Positions 36,142-46,112 are shown, counted from the first letter of the stretch. The stretch is DNA of 64,000 nucleotides from Roseicyclus mahoneyensis (GCF_003148775.1 NZ_QGGW01000007.1:62001-126000), one strand, 5' to 3'. The notes: generated by a model not told the origin, from the sequence alone. Numbers and translations are program-made.

Positions 36142-36606
36142 TTACGCCCCCCGCAAGGTTGCTGCGGCGGTGTGGATCGCGCTTCGGATCCGGGGATAGG
36201 TGCCGCAGCGGCACAGGTTGCCCGCCATGGCGTCGTCGATGTCGGCATCGGTCGGCGCAGGTGTCCGGTTCAACAGGTCGGCGGCCTGCATGATCTGGCC
36301 AGACTGGCAGTAGCCGCATTGCGCAACCTGATGCGCGACCCATGCCATCTGCACCGCGTGCAGCGTCTCGGGCTGGCCCAACCCCTCGATCGTCGTGACC
36401 GGCCCCCAGACATCGGCCAGCGCGACCTGGCACGACCGCACCGCCTCACCGTCTATATGCACGGTGCAGGCCCCGCAGGCCGCGACGCCGCAGCCGTATT
36501 TCGTACCGGTAAGGTTCAGTGCGTCGCGCAGCACCCACAGCAGCGGCACGTCGTCCGGCAGGTCGACGCTGTGGACAGTTCCGTTCACGGTGAGGGGGGT
36601 GGGCAT
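36142..36606 (-). CDS. 2Fe-2S subunit of the molybdenum hydroxylase (IorA-like)
   Basis: 154 residues, normal for the small subunit that carries electrons from the molybdenum centre. Two cluster sets are intact: [13 protein letters not shown] (plant-type ferredoxin fold) and [10 protein letters not shown] with [11 protein letters not shown] (helical domain). AGGAG precedes the ATG at 36606. It has no signal peptide of its own, so it would be exported with the Tat-signal large subunit. Divergent from a TetR regulator. Confidence 0.92.
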   Translation of the reverse strand: MPTPLTVNGTVHSVDLPDDVPLLWVLRDALNLTGTKYGCGVAACGACTVHIDGEAVRSCQVALADVWGPVTTIEGLGQPETLHAVQMAWVAHQVAQCGYCQSGQIMQAADLLNRTPAPTDADIDDAMAGNLCRCGTYPRIRSAIHTAAATLRGA

Positions 36607-36632
36607 GGCCTGCGCTCCTGCTTTGGTCACTT

Positions 36633-36691
36633 TGACACTTTCAGACGATTCTGTCAGAGATGTCAATTGACATTTTTGATGATTTTTGTCA
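36633..36691. promoter_or_regulatory. TGTCA/TGACA cluster, candidate TetR operator
   Basis: Five half-sites (36633, 36652, 36661, 36668, 36687), including the perfect palindrome TGTCAATTGACA at 36661-36672. They fill the gap between the divergent hydroxylase and TetR genes. Confidence 0.55.
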
Positions 36692-36702
36692 TTTCGTCCT
36701 AT

Positions 36703-37323
36703 ATGACTGTCGAGCCTTCACACTCCCTGACCGAGCGCCTTCTGACACTTGCCCCCGAACGCTCGCGGGGCGTTTTGGTTGCCGCCTACGAGACCTTCTT
36801 GCAATTCGGCGTGCGTCGCGCCTCGATGCAGGACATTGCAAAGCAGGCGGGCATCAGCCGCGCCGCGCTCTACCTGCACTACCGCAACAAGACCGACATC
36901 TTCCGGGCCTTGATGGCGCATTATTTCACCGCCTCCAGCGGGTTGGTGGCTGAGGCGTTGGAGGAGGGCGGCAGCGCGACGGAGGCCTTGCGCCGCGCCT
37001 TCGCCGTGCAGACCGGCGAGGCGGCGGCCGTGATGATGGCCTCGCCCCATGCCGAGGAACTGCTGTCGCTCAAGCAATCCGTTGCCCGTGACATCATCGC
37101 CGAGGGAACGCAAAGCCTTGCCCGGGTCTATGGCGCATGGCTGCGCAAGGGGGTAGCCGAGGGGTGGATTTCGAAGGTGGGGGCAGGCACCGACCCGGAA
37201 GCTACTGCGCAGGCCATGCTGGCGGCGCTTGACGGGTTGAAGCACGCGGGATTACCGCCCGCGGGGCATGTAGCTGCGCGCGACCGGTTGGCGGAATTGT
37301 TCGGGCGCGCCTTGACGCCGTGA
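36703..37323 (+). CDS. TetR/AcrR-family transcriptional regulator
   Basis: 206 residues. The N-terminal HTH is clear: [20 protein letters not shown], then [23 protein letters not shown]. The C-terminal ligand domain is typical. It is divergent from the iorAB-like pair and probably represses it until the substrate or a related compound binds. The ATG at 36703 gives a normal length; the very long frame running in from upstream is antisense shadow of the hydroxylase genes. Confidence 0.88.
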   Translation: MTVEPSHSLTERLLTLAPERSRGVLVAAYETFLQFGVRRASMQDIAKQAGISRAALYLHYRNKTDIFRALMAHYFTASSGLVAEALEEGGSATEALRRAFAVQTGEAAAVMMASPHAEELLSLKQSVARDIIAEGTQSLARVYGAWLRKGVAEGWISKVGAGTDPEATAQAMLAALDGLKHAGLPPAGHVAARDRLAELFGRALTP

Positions 37324-37326
37324 CGC

Positions 37327-37653
37327 TCAGTGCGCCGCCCCGGACCACAGGTTGAGCACCAGCACGCCTGCCACGATCAGGCCGATCCCGAGTATGGCGG
37401 GGCCGTCGAGGCGCTGCCCGTAGATCAGCCAGCCGATGATCGTGACGGCGGCGACACCTGCGCCCGACCAGATCGCATAGGTGATGCCCAATGGTATGGT
37501 GCGCAGGACCTGCGCCAGCAGGTAGAAGGCGATGGCGTAGCCCAGAACCACAAGCAGGCTGGGACCGAGGCGGGTGAATCCGTCAGAGGCCTTGAGCGCG
37601 GTTGTGCCGATGACTTCGCCCACGATGGCGAGGGTGAGGTAGAGCCAGGGCAT
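37327..37653 (-). CDS. SMR-family multidrug/cation exporter (EmrE-like)
   Basis: 108 residues with four membrane helices. The essential Glu is in AIVGEVIGTTALK (helix 1), and GITYAIWSGAGVAAVTIIGW is the family's helix-3 motif. Proton-coupled export of quaternary ammonium compounds or guanidinium-like cations is usual. It is convergent with the TetR gene, three bases apart. Confidence 0.92.
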   Translation of the reverse strand: MPWLYLTLAIVGEVIGTTALKASDGFTRLGPSLLVVLGYAIAFYLLAQVLRTIPLGITYAIWSGAGVAAVTIIGWLIYGQRLDGPAILGIGLIVAGVLVLNLWSGAAH

Positions 37654-37683
37654 GAGGCGCGCCTTTGTGGTGAGGGGGAAACC

Positions 37684-37741
37684 GCAGTTTTCCCGGACGA
37701 AAAACTGCAGTCTTTAGGGCCGGAAACCGCGCGGTTCCGGT
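37684..37741 (-). terminator. Double hairpin after the peptide ABC operon
   Basis: GCAGTTTT...AAAACTGC (37684-37708) and CCGGAAACCGC-GCGGTTCCGG with one bulge (about 37720-37741). Both are just past the stop of the last permease gene at 37747. Confidence 0.6.
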
Positions 37742-37746
37742 GCCGT

Positions 37747-38685
37747 CTATCGCCCCCGGATGCGCGGGTCGAGCGCGTCGCGCAGGCCATCGCCGATGTA
37801 GTTGACCGACAGCACGGTGAGCGAGATGGCCAGCCCTGGCCAGATCACCCGTTCGGGGTTCTGCGTCAGCCAGTCGGTCGCGTCGAACAACAGCCGCCCC
37901 CAGGTCGGGAAGTCTGACGGGAAGCCCAGACCGAGGAAGGACAGCGCGGATTCCGTGATGATCGCATTGGCGATGCCCAGCGTGGCCGAAACCATGATCG
38001 GCGACATCACATTGGGCAAAAGGTGGCGCGTGATCATCCGGTGTGGCGGGGTGCCGATGGATCTCGCGGCCAGAACGAACTCCCGCTCCTTGATTGCCAG
38101 CACGTCGCCGCGCACCACGCGGGCTGTCTGCATCCACGAGGTTGCGCCGATCACGACGACGATCAGCACGAAGATGCCACCCTCGGGGCCAAAGGCTGCA
38201 CGCAGGTTGTCGCGGTAGAGCATGATGATGACGAGCAGCAAGGGCAGCAGCGGCAGGGCGAGGAAGAGGTCGGTGGTGCGCATCAACAGGCCGTCGATCT
38301 TGCGGAAATAGCCCGCCAGAACACCGATCAGCGTGCCCAGAAACAGCGCCAGCAACATCGCCGTCAGCCCCACCGCAATGGATGTCTGGCCACCCGCCAT
38401 CATGCGGGCAAGCGTGTCGCGGCCCAGCTGGTCGGTGCCCAGCGGATGCGCGAGGCTCGAGCCGGCATTGCGGGCGCGGATGTCGATGAACTGCGGGTCC
38501 ATCGTCCAGATCAGCGGCCCGACGAAGACGAAGAGCAGCATGAAGATGAAGAAGCCCAATCCAAAGAGCGCCCCCTTGTGCGTCTTGAACTGGTCCCACA
38601 CGTCCCACCACTGGTTGCGGGCGGCGCGGTAGGTTTGGAACTCCATCACCGGGGCTGAGGCCTTCTGGTCGGTGGTGTCAGTCAT
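37747..38685 (-). CDS. Peptide-type ABC transporter permease 2 (OppC/DppC-like)
   Basis: 312 residues, five to six membrane helices. The N-terminal OppC part (WDQFKTHKGALFGLGFFIF) and the EAA-type loop around VRGDVLAIKEREFVLAARSIG then ITRHLLPNVMSPIMV are typical. It forms the channel with the OppB-like protein. The ATG at 38685 overlaps the end of that gene by eight bases; upstream codons to 38727 are shadow. Last gene of the D-F-A-B-C operon. Confidence 0.9.
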   Translation of the reverse strand: MTDTTDQKASAPVMEFQTYRAARNQWWDVWDQFKTHKGALFGLGFFIFMLLFVFVGPLIWTMDPQFIDIRARNAGSSLAHPLGTDQLGRDTLARMMAGGQTSIAVGLTAMLLALFLGTLIGVLAGYFRKIDGLLMRTTDLFLALPLLPLLLVIIMLYRDNLRAAFGPEGGIFVLIVVVIGATSWMQTARVVRGDVLAIKEREFVLAARSIGTPPHRMITRHLLPNVMSPIMVSATLGIANAIITESALSFLGLGFPSDFPTWGRLLFDATDWLTQNPERVIWPGLAISLTVLSVNYIGDGLRDALDPRIRGR

Positions 38686-39688
38686 AGCGGATCCTCGGGT
38701 CGAGCACGCCGTAAAGCACATCGGCAAGAAGGTTGAAGAGCACGATCAGCACCGCGAAGATGAAGCTGACCGTCTGCACCACCGGAACGTCGCCACCCTG
38801 GATCGCGATGATCAGTAGCTGGCCGATGCCGTTCACCTTGAACACCTGTTCGGTGATGATGGCGCCGCCGAAGACGGCGGGAATGTTCAGCGCGATGACG
38901 GTGACGACCGGGATCATCGAGTTTCGCAGCACATGAACCAGCACCACGACCTTTTCGTTAAGCCCCTTCGCGCGCGCGGTCCGCACATAGTCCTGATTGA
39001 GGTTGTCGAGCATGGAGGCGCGCATGTAGCGGCTGATCTGGCTTGCGTTGTACAGACCCAGCACCATTACGGGCATGATGATCTGCTTGAGCTGGACCAC
39101 GAAACTGTCCCAATCGGTCACCACATGCGTGGTGTTGTAGACGCTCGGGAACCAGCCGAGGTTCACGGCGAAGATCACGATGAAAAGCACGCCGGTGAAG
39201 AAGGTGGGCACCGAAAACCCGACCATCGAAATGAAGGTGCCGACCTGGTCGAAGATCGAGTACTGCTTGTAGGCCGAGATGATGCCCAGCGGCAACGCGA
39301 TCAGGATGCCGACGATATAGGAGGTTCCGACGACCCACAGCGTCTGAGGCATGCGCTGAATGATGAGGTCCATCACCGGGCTGCGGGTCTGGTAGGAGAT
39401 GATGCGCGCGCCCCCCTCGGGAGCAACGTTCCAGCCGGTCCAGCCCTCGATCAGATGCAGGGGCTCGTCCCACATCATCAGTTTGAGCCATTTGAAATAC
39501 TGGATCAGGATCGGATCGTTCACGCCGAGGCTCTGGCGGATCTGTTCGCGGACCTCGGGCGGGATGGTCAGCGGAAGGCCCGCCGTCGGGTCGGATGGCG
39601 ACAGCTTGACGATCAGGAAGATGATGAAACTGATGAACAGAAGCGTCGGGATCGCAAGGATCAGTCTGCGGATCGTGTAGGTCAGCAT
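38678..39688 (-). CDS. Peptide-type ABC transporter permease 1 (OppB/DppB-like)
   Basis: 336 residues with six membrane helices, starting MLTYTIRRLILAIPTLLFIS, the usual OppB N-terminus. The cytoplasmic coupling loop ASQISRYMRASMLDNLNQDYVRTARAKGL is intact. The ATG at 39688 is preferred to a TTG two codons before. It lies 85 bases after the solute-binding protein gene; a strong hairpin separates them. Confidence 0.92.
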   Translation of the reverse strand: MLTYTIRRLILAIPTLLFISFIIFLIVKLSPSDPTAGLPLTIPPEVREQIRQSLGVNDPILIQYFKWLKLMMWDEPLHLIEGWTGWNVAPEGGARIISYQTRSPVMDLIIQRMPQTLWVVGTSYIVGILIALPLGIISAYKQYSIFDQVGTFISMVGFSVPTFFTGVLFIVIFAVNLGWFPSVYNTTHVVTDWDSFVVQLKQIIMPVMVLGLYNASQISRYMRASMLDNLNQDYVRTARAKGLNEKVVVLVHVLRNSMIPVVTVIALNIPAVFGGAIITEQVFKVNGIGQLLIIAIQGGDVPVVQTVSFIFAVLIVLFNLLADVLYGVLDPRIRYD

Positions 39689-39726
39689 TGCCAACGCCTC
39701 GGGTCAGAAGTTTGGGTCCGTGAAAT

Positions 39727-39754
39727 GGCCCGCGCCACGGGGGCGGCGCGGGCC
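39727..39754 (-). terminator. Intercistronic hairpin after the solute-binding gene
   Basis: GGCCCGCGCC and GGCGCGGGCC, a perfect ten-pair stem with an eight-base loop, 20 bases past the stop at 39774 and 39 bases before the OppB-like start. It may end part of the transcription or protect the upstream mRNA. Confidence 0.65.
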
Positions 39755-39773
39755 GGTCTTTCAGGGCAACGGC

Positions 39774-41474
39774 TTATTCAGCGCGGCGCCAGTCCATGAT
39801 GTTCCACAGTTCCGAATCCCAGTCGGACATGCGGATGCCCTCGAGGGTTGTGGCATGCGCGGAGACGCCGCCACGGTGCACCAGCGGGATGATCGAGTAG
39901 CGCACGAGCATGTCGTTCATCTCGCGCGCGAGGCGGCCACGCTCGTCCAGATCTGCGGTGCCGGCCATCTCGGCCACCAGCGCGTCATAGGCAGGATCGC
40001 AGAAGCGCTGGATGTTGGAACCCTGCCACTGGCTATCGGGGCTGGGCATGTCATCGCAGAGCCAGCTGGCCATGTAGGCCTGCGGGTCTACACCAGCGAA
40101 GTTGTTGGTGTACATCTCGATGTCGGCATAGAACTTCTGGAACGTGTCCGGGGATGCCGGATCGCCGCCGAAGAAGACCGAAGCGTCGATGTTGCGCAGT
40201 TCGGCGTCCACACCGATTTCCGCCCACCACTGCTTGATCAGCGCCTGTGCGTCCTGACGGACGGCGTTGGTCGAGGTCTGGAACAGCACGCGCATCGGGA
40301 TGCCGTTGTATTCCCGGATGCCGTCGCCATCACTGTCGACGATGCCCGCCCCGTCCAGCAGCGCGATGGCGCCGGGGATGTCTTGGACAAGGCAGCCGTC
40401 ATTGGCGGTGGAGGCATAAAGCTCGGGCGCGGGCAGCACGTTGCAAGTGGCCTGACCACCGGCACCATAGCCGATATCCACCAGCAGTTGGCGGTCGATC
40501 GACATGGACAAGGCCTGTCCCACGATCGGATCGGTCAGGAACGGGTGCGGACCGCCCGCGACGGTCGAACGCACGTCGCCCAGTGCCGGATCGGGGTTGG
40601 TCTGGTTCAGGTGCAGACGCTCGACCGAGGTGCCGAAGGCCACGACGACCTCGCAGTTGCCCTGCGCTTCCATGCCCGCAAGGATCGTCGGGTCGATCTG
40701 CAGGTTCCAGGCGTAGTCGAATTCGCCGGTCTCGCAGACGGAGCGCGCCGCCGCCGTTGCATCGCCGCCGCCCTTGAAGGTCACGGTCGCGAAATACGGC
40801 CGGTCGGGGAAGCGGAAGTTGGGGTTGGCCGAGAGTTCGATCACGTCGTTGGGCCGGAATTCATCGACCACGAAGGGGCCGGTACCGATCGGGCCGAAAT
40901 TCGCACTGGTGCATTCGGGCGCGCGCGCACCGAGGCATTCGGCGAATTGCGCGGCCTGCAGCACCGGAGATTCCGAGCCGACGAAGGCGGTGTAGGGGAA
41001 GGGCGTGGAGTTTGCGAAGTTCACCCGCACGGTGCGATCATCCACGGCCTCGACCGAGCTCACGCCGTCGAAGAAACTGGCCTGCGCGCAGCCGCCTTCG
41101 GGATGGGTGCAGTATTCCCAGGTGAAGATGAAGTCGGCAGGCGTCAGCGCGCTGCCATCCGACCAGGTGACACCTTCAGCGATGGTCCAGGTGATCGAGG
41201 TCAGGTCCTCGGACACGCCGCCGTTCTCGACCGTGGGGATCGATTCAGCCAGCCACGGCACCATGGTGCCAGAGTCATCGAAACGCGCCATCGATTCGAG
41301 GATGAGCGAGGCGGATTCGACTTCCTTGGTGCCGCCCGAAAGGTACGGGTTCAGCGTCGAAGGCGCTTGCCAGTAGATGATGTTGAGATGGCCCGACGAG
41401 CCGCGTTCGGCCAGTGCCGCCGCGGGGGCAAGCACCAGCGCGGTCGCGCCGAGCAGAAGGGAAGTCCGTGTCAT
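39774..41474 (-). CDS. Family 5 solute-binding protein of the peptide ABC transporter
   Basis: 566 residues, normal for the class. A signal peptide (SLLLGATALVLAPAAALAE) is followed by the SBP_bac_5 fold: LNIIYWQAPSTLNPYLS, ITWTIAEGVTWSDGSALTPADFIFTWEY, and GPFVVDEF. It binds the substrate in the periplasm and passes it to the permeases. Its place between ATPase and permease genes, and the divergent argE plus three M20 amidohydrolases, point to small peptides or N-acyl amino acids. Confidence 0.9.
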   Translation of the reverse strand: MTRTSLLLGATALVLAPAAALAERGSSGHLNIIYWQAPSTLNPYLSGGTKEVESASLILESMARFDDSGTMVPWLAESIPTVENGGVSEDLTSITWTIAEGVTWSDGSALTPADFIFTWEYCTHPEGGCAQASFFDGVSSVEAVDDRTVRVNFANSTPFPYTAFVGSESPVLQAAQFAECLGARAPECTSANFGPIGTGPFVVDEFRPNDVIELSANPNFRFPDRPYFATVTFKGGGDATAAARSVCETGEFDYAWNLQIDPTILAGMEAQGNCEVVVAFGTSVERLHLNQTNPDPALGDVRSTVAGGPHPFLTDPIVGQALSMSIDRQLLVDIGYGAGGQATCNVLPAPELYASTANDGCLVQDIPGAIALLDGAGIVDSDGDGIREYNGIPMRVLFQTSTNAVRQDAQALIKQWWAEIGVDAELRNIDASVFFGGDPASPDTFQKFYADIEMYTNNFAGVDPQAYMASWLCDDMPSPDSQWQGSNIQRFCDPAYDALVAEMAGTADLDERGRLAREMNDMLVRYSIIPLVHRGGVSAHATTLEGIRMSDWDSELWNIMDWRRAE

Positions 41475-41501
41475 GTCTGTCTCTCTCTCCTTGTTGGATG
41501 C

Positions 41502-42539
41502 TCAGGCCCCAACGGTTTGTGCCGCGTTGGCCGCGGTCTGGCTTGTTGTCTCGGAATACAGATGGCAGGCGACGAAGCGGCCCGGCTTGACCTCGGCCAC
41601 TTCGGGGTCGAGGCGGCGGCAGATGTCCATCGCCACCGGGCAGCGGGTCGAGAAGTTGCAACCCTTGGGCGGGTTCGCGGGGCTGGGGACGTCGCCTTGC
41701 AAGATCGTGCGGTTGGCATTGTCATGGCTGACGGGATCGGGTTCGGGAACGGCCGACAACAGGGCCTTGGTATAGGGGTGCAGCGGGTCCTCATACAGCC
41801 CGTCGCGCGGCCCGATCTCGGCCACCTTGCCCAGATACATCACCACCACGCGGTCCGCGATGTGGCGGACCATGGAAAGATCGTGGGAGATGAAGAGGTA
41901 GGTAAGCCCCAGCCGGTCCTGCAGGTCCTCAAGCAGGTTCACCACTTGCGCCTGAATCGACACGTCGAGCGCTGCGATGGGTTCGTCGCAGACGATGAAC
42001 TTTGGGTTGAGCGCCAGCGCCCGGGCGATCCCGATGCGCTGCCGCTGGCCGCCGGAAAACTCATGCGGGTAGCGATTGGCGAAATCGCGGTTCAGGCCGA
42101 CGGCATCCATCAGTTCGTAGATGCGTTCGGTGCGTTCCTTGGCGGACATCTTGCTGTGTTCCATCAAGGGCTCGCCGATGATGCCCGCGACCGTCATGCG
42201 CGGGTTGAGGCTGGCCTGCGGGTCCTGGAACACCATCTGCATCTTTGGACGCAGACGACGCAGCTTGTCGAACGGGGCATGGGCGATTTCCTCGCCGTCG
42301 AGCTTGATCGACCCACTTGTGGGCTCATACAGCCGCAAGACGGCGCGCCCGCAGGTGGATTTGCCGCAACCGCTTTCACCCACGAGGCCCAGCGTCTCAC
42401 CCTCGTAGATGTCGAAGCTGACGTCATCGACGGCTTTCACCGCGCCGGTGACGCGGCGCAAGAGGCCCGAACGGATCGGGAAATGCATCTTGAGGTTCTT
42501 GACCTCGACCAGCTTCTTGGCACCGCGAATGTCAAACAT
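41502..42539 (-). CDS. Peptide-type ABC transporter ATPase 2 (OppF/DppF-like)
   Basis: 345 residues. Walker [10 protein letters not shown], signature [15 protein letters not shown] and Walker [11 protein letters not shown] are intact; the C-terminal oligopeptide/dipeptide domain with [15 protein letters not shown] carries cysteines that bind an iron-sulfur cluster in relatives. The ATG at 42539 ([16 protein letters not shown]) overlaps the upstream ATPase gene by eight bases. Confidence 0.93.
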   Translation of the reverse strand: MFDIRGAKKLVEVKNLKMHFPIRSGLLRRVTGAVKAVDDVSFDIYEGETLGLVGESGCGKSTCGRAVLRLYEPTSGSIKLDGEEIAHAPFDKLRRLRPKMQMVFQDPQASLNPRMTVAGIIGEPLMEHSKMSAKERTERIYELMDAVGLNRDFANRYPHEFSGGQRQRIGIARALALNPKFIVCDEPIAALDVSIQAQVVNLLEDLQDRLGLTYLFISHDLSMVRHIADRVVVMYLGKVAEIGPRDGLYEDPLHPYTKALLSAVPEPDPVSHDNANRTILQGDVPSPANPPKGCNFSTRCPVAMDICRRLDPEVAEVKPGRFVACHLYSETTSQTAANAAQTVGA

Positions 42540-43539
42540 GGCGCGGCGCCCCTGTCTTGAAGTCCCAGAAACAGGCCGCGTCGTGCGACGGGCCGACATC
42601 GAAGCGGGCGGGGTTCTGCGACGCGCAGCGGTCGAAGGCCTGCGGACAGCGGGCGCGGAAGGGGCAGCTTTCGGGCGCTTTCGACAGCATCGGCGGCTGG
42701 CCCTCGATCACGCGCAGCTTTTCGCTGCGCTCGCCGGTGATGCGGGGCACGGTTTCGAGCAGCATTCTTGTATAAGGATGCTGGGGGTTAGCGAACAATT
42801 CGCGCACCGGGGCCTGTTCCACCACCTGCCCGCCATACATCACCATCACCCGGTCGGCGATGCCCGCGATCACGCCAAGGTCATGGGTGATCCAGACGAT
42901 GGCCATGCCGAGTTTCTGCCGCAGGTCCTTGATCAGCTCGAGGATCTGCGCCTGAATCGTCACGTCAAGCGCAGTGGTGGGCTCGTCCGCGATCAGCACC
43001 TTGGGGTCGCAGGCAAGGGCTATGGCGATCATCACGCGCTGGCGCATCCCGCCCGAGAACTGGTGCGGGTAGTCGTCCAGACGTCGGCGGGCGTCGTTGA
43101 TGCCCACCAATTCCATCAGTTCGACCGCGCGGTTTGCGGCCTGCGCCTTGTTCAGGCCCATGTGGGTGCGCAGCGGCTCCATGATCTGGTAGCCGACGGT
43201 GAAGACCGGGTTGAGCGAGGTCATCGGGTCCTGGAACACCATGCCGATGCGGGCGCCGCGGATGGCGCGCATCGTGTCCTCGGGAACCTTTGCAAGATCC
43301 TGACCCTCGAACATCACGCTGCCGCCGCGGATTTCGGCGGGCGGCATCGGCAGCAAGCGGATCAGAGACATCATCGTCACCGACTTGCCCGAGCCGGATT
43401 CCCCCACCACACCCAGCAACTCGCCGGGCTTCAGCGTGAAACTCACGTCGTTTACGGCATGAACCTCGCCGCCGCGGGTGCGGAAAACGGTCTTCAGGTC
43501 CTTGACATCAAGGACAAAGGGCGTGGCCCCATCGGGCAT
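42532..43539 (-). CDS. Peptide-type ABC transporter ATPase 1 (OppD/DppD-like)
   Basis: 335 residues. Walker [10 protein letters not shown], signature [15 protein letters not shown], Walker [11 protein letters not shown] and the C-terminal [14 protein letters not shown] cluster are intact. It is the first gene of the minus-strand transport operon, divergent from argE. The 224-base gap between them holds two small hairpins, ACCCCGC-N5-GCGGGGT (43647-43665) and GCCCAA-GTG-TTGGGC (43676-43690). Confidence 0.93.
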   Translation of the reverse strand: MPDGATPFVLDVKDLKTVFRTRGGEVHAVNDVSFTLKPGELLGVVGESGSGKSVTMMSLIRLLPMPPAEIRGGSVMFEGQDLAKVPEDTMRAIRGARIGMVFQDPMTSLNPVFTVGYQIMEPLRTHMGLNKAQAANRAVELMELVGINDARRRLDDYPHQFSGGMRQRVMIAIALACDPKVLIADEPTTALDVTIQAQILELIKDLRQKLGMAIVWITHDLGVIAGIADRVMVMYGGQVVEQAPVRELFANPQHPYTRMLLETVPRITGERSEKLRVIEGQPPMLSKAPESCPFRARCPQAFDRCASQNPARFDVGPSHDAACFWDFKTGAPRHV

Positions 43540-43763
43540 CGGCAGATGCTCCCCAACCTGTTGGTGCGCCGCCTCTTGTCGAGACTTGGGCGGCTGAAAA
43601 TCAGTGTGACGCTACCATGAAAATCGGGCCCCACAAGCGGCAATCGACCCCGCCCTGCGCGGGGTTTCGGCAAACGCCCAAGTGTTGGGCACCTTTGCGC
43701 GCCCGGGCTTGACGACCCGGCGGTGCTGGCACAGGGTCAGGTCGCAACCATCCGGAGCATATC

Positions 43764-44924
43764 ATGACCGATGTCTTGAGCCCGCGGGCTCTGCTCGACA
43801 GGCTCGTGTCCTTTCCCACCGTCAGCCGCGACAGCAATCTGGCGCTGGTCGATTGGGTCGAGGACTACCTTGCAACCCATGGCATCGCCTGCCACCGCGA
43901 TTATGACGAGACCGGCACCAAGGCGAGCCTTTACGCCCATGCTGGCCCCGAGGTGGCGGGCGGCGTGATCTTGTCGGGCCACACCGATGTCGTGCCGGTC
44001 GACGGGCAGGCCTGGGTCACGGACCCGTTCACCGTCGTCGAAAAGGACGGAAAGCTGTTCGGGCGCGGCACCTGCGACATGAAGGGCTTTGACGCGCTGG
44101 CGATCTGGGCTTTGGTCGAGGCTCACAAACGCGGCGTCAAGCGCCCGCTGCAACTGTGCCTGAGCCGTGACGAGGAAATCGGCTGCACCGGTGCGCCGCC
44201 GATGATCCAGGCGATGCAGGCCCACATGCCGCGCGCGGCGCTGGCCATCATCGGCGAGCCGACCGAATGGGGCATCGTGAACGGCCACAAGGGCGGCGTG
44301 GGGTTCGATCTGCATTTCCACGGTTTCGAGGTGCATTCCTCGATCGCCTACAAGGGCGTCTCCGCCATCATGGAGGGCGCGCGCCTGATCGATTGGGCCA
44401 ACCGCGTGAACGCTGAGAATGCCGCCAAGGCCGATCCGTCCAACGATTACGACCCGCCCTATACCACGCTGCATGTCGGCATGATCCAAGGCGGCACGGC
44501 GCATAACATCACCGCCAAGGATTGCACCTTCGTGCTGTCGGCGCGCACGGTTCCGGCCGAGCCCAACGCCGAATGGGCCGAGCGCATTCTGGCCGAGGTG
44601 CGCCGGATCGAAGACGGCATGAAGGCGGTGCGGCCCGAGACCGGGATCACCGCCCTGCCACGCTGGGACGTGCCGGGGCTGAAGGCCGAAGAGGATGGTC
44701 AGGCCGAGGCGCTGATCCGACGGCTGACCGGCGAGAACGGAACGGGCGTGGTCAGCTACGGCACCGAGGCAGGCCAGTTTCAGGCGGCGGGCTATTCCGC
44801 CATCGTCTGCGGGCCGGGCAACATCGCGCAGGCCCACCAGCCCAACGAATACATGTACGTCGAGCAACTGACCAAGGGCCAAGGCTTCATGGAGCGGCTG
44901 CTGGGCGTGTTGAACGAAGGATAA
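43764..44924 (+). CDS. argE: Acetylornithine deacetylase
   Basis: 386 residues, M20 peptidase family. Metal ligands are in LSGHTDVVPVDG, GTCDMKGFDA, SRDEEIGCTG and GEPTEW, as in ArgE. It removes acetyl from N-acetylornithine or related N-acyl amino acids. It heads a row of four M20 genes, six bases before the next, and is divergent from the peptide ABC transporter. In this setting it may act in catabolism rather than arginine synthesis; many relatives are annotated ArgE by likeness only. Confidence 0.8.
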   Translation: MTDVLSPRALLDRLVSFPTVSRDSNLALVDWVEDYLATHGIACHRDYDETGTKASLYAHAGPEVAGGVILSGHTDVVPVDGQAWVTDPFTVVEKDGKLFGRGTCDMKGFDALAIWALVEAHKRGVKRPLQLCLSRDEEIGCTGAPPMIQAMQAHMPRAALAIIGEPTEWGIVNGHKGGVGFDLHFHGFEVHSSIAYKGVSAIMEGARLIDWANRVNAENAAKADPSNDYDPPYTTLHVGMIQGGTAHNITAKDCTFVLSARTVPAEPNAEWAERILAEVRRIEDGMKAVRPETGITALPRWDVPGLKAEEDGQAEALIRRLTGENGTGVVSYGTEAGQFQAAGYSAIVCGPGNIAQAHQPNEYMYVEQLTKGQGFMERLLGVLNEG

Positions 44925-44929
44925 CGCCT

Positions 44930-46102
44930 ATGCCCGTCAAGAACCGCCTCGCCGACCTGCATGCCGAGATCACCGAATGGCGGCGTGACCTGCATGAGAA
45001 CCCGGAGATCCTCTATGACCTGCCGCGCACCTCGGCGCTGGTGGCGGAAAAGCTGAGGGCCTTTGGCTGCGACGAGGTCGTGCCGGGGATCGGGCGCTCG
45101 GGCGTGGTGGGCGTGATCCGGGGCAAGACGGACTCGCGCGGGGCCTGCGTGGGCTTGCGCGCCGACATGGACGCGCTGCCGATGAGCGAAAAGACAGGGC
45201 TGCCCCATGCCTCCAAGGTCGCGGACAAGATGCATGCCTGCGGCCATGACGGGCATACGGCGATGCTGCTGGGGGCGGCCAAATACCTCGCCGAGACGCG
45301 GAATTTCGACGGCACGGTGGTGCTGATCTTCCAGCCCGCCGAGGAAGGGGGCGCAGGGGCCGCCGCGATGATCGAGGATGGTTTGATGGAGCGTTGGGGC
45401 ATCCGCGAGGTCTACGGGATGCACAACGAGCCGGGCCTGCCGGTGGGCGAGTTCGGCGTGGCGCCGGGACCCATCATGGCGGCGGCGGATGAGTTGCGCG
45501 TGGTGATCCGGGGGCGTGGCGGCCATGCGGCCCAGCCCCACAACGTGATCGACCCGGTGCCGGCGGCCTGCGCCACGGTCATGGCGCTGCAGACGGTGGC
45601 CAGCCGCAATGTCGACCCGATCCACTCGGTCGTGGTGTCGATCTGCGTGATGCAGACGGAATCTGCCGCGACCAATGTGATCGACGACACGGTGACGCTG
45701 GCGGGCACGGTGCGCACACTCGACGAGAAGGTGCGCGATCTGGCCGAGGTGCGGATCATCGAGATCGTGCAGGCGACCGCCACGGCCTATGGCTGCACCG
45801 CCGAGATCACCTACGAGCGCGGCTATCCGGTGACGGTGAACCACGAGGATAACGCCCGTCTCGCCGCAGATGTGGCCGAGGCCGTGGCCGGGCAGGGCAA
45901 GGTGCGCTACGGCCGCCCGCCGCGCATGGGGGCCGAGGATTTCAGCTACATGCTGCAAGCCCGCCCCGGCGCCTTCGTCAACATCGGGAACGGCGACACG
46001 AAAAAGGTGCATCACCCCGAATATGACTTCAACGACGCGGCGATCCCCTATGGCTGTTCCTTTTTTGCCGAGCTGATCGAACGCCGGATGCCTGCCGCCT
46101 GA
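44930..46102 (+). CDS. M20 amidohydrolase 1 (aminoacylase/hippurate hydrolase type)
   Basis: 390 residues, M20D subfamily. The metal-binding HACGHDGH is at 102-109, the catalytic Glu pair in FQPAEEGG at 138-139, a His at 165 in GMHNEPG and a late one in KKVHHPEYDF. These enzymes cleave N-acyl or N-benzoyl amino acids. It is the first of three tandem paralogues with matching N-termini (MPVKNRLADLHAEITEWRRD here). The residue after the metal-ligand His-Asn is Glu, where the two paralogues have Ala and Trp, so specificity may differ. Confidence 0.88.
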   Translation: MPVKNRLADLHAEITEWRRDLHENPEILYDLPRTSALVAEKLRAFGCDEVVPGIGRSGVVGVIRGKTDSRGACVGLRADMDALPMSEKTGLPHASKVADKMHACGHDGHTAMLLGAAKYLAETRNFDGTVVLIFQPAEEGGAGAAAMIEDGLMERWGIREVYGMHNEPGLPVGEFGVAPGPIMAAADELRVVIRGRGGHAAQPHNVIDPVPAACATVMALQTVASRNVDPIHSVVVSICVMQTESAATNVIDDTVTLAGTVRTLDEKVRDLAEVRIIEIVQATATAYGCTAEITYERGYPVTVNHEDNARLAADVAEAVAGQGKVRYGRPPRMGAEDFSYMLQARPGAFVNIGNGDTKKVHHPEYDFNDAAIPYGCSFFAELIERRMPAA

Positions 46103-46112
46103 AGGGACCCCA

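Noticed and set aside
34018-36700. Very long plus-strand open frame across the hydroxylase genes, joined to the TetR gene
   Set aside because: It is antisense to two genes with intact cofactor motifs, has no family character of its own, and the TetR protein has a normal start at 36703. High GC removes stops from such shadow frames.
39720-42560. A 946-codon plus-strand frame across the peptide ABC operon
   Set aside because: Antisense shadow. The minus strand carries complete Walker, signature and permease motifs; the plus frame is rich in His/Arg/Gly/Asp without recognisable domains.
43640-43740. Possible argE promoter (TTGACG at 43709)
   Set aside because: No acceptable -10 at 16-18 bases, so it is not listed as a feature.
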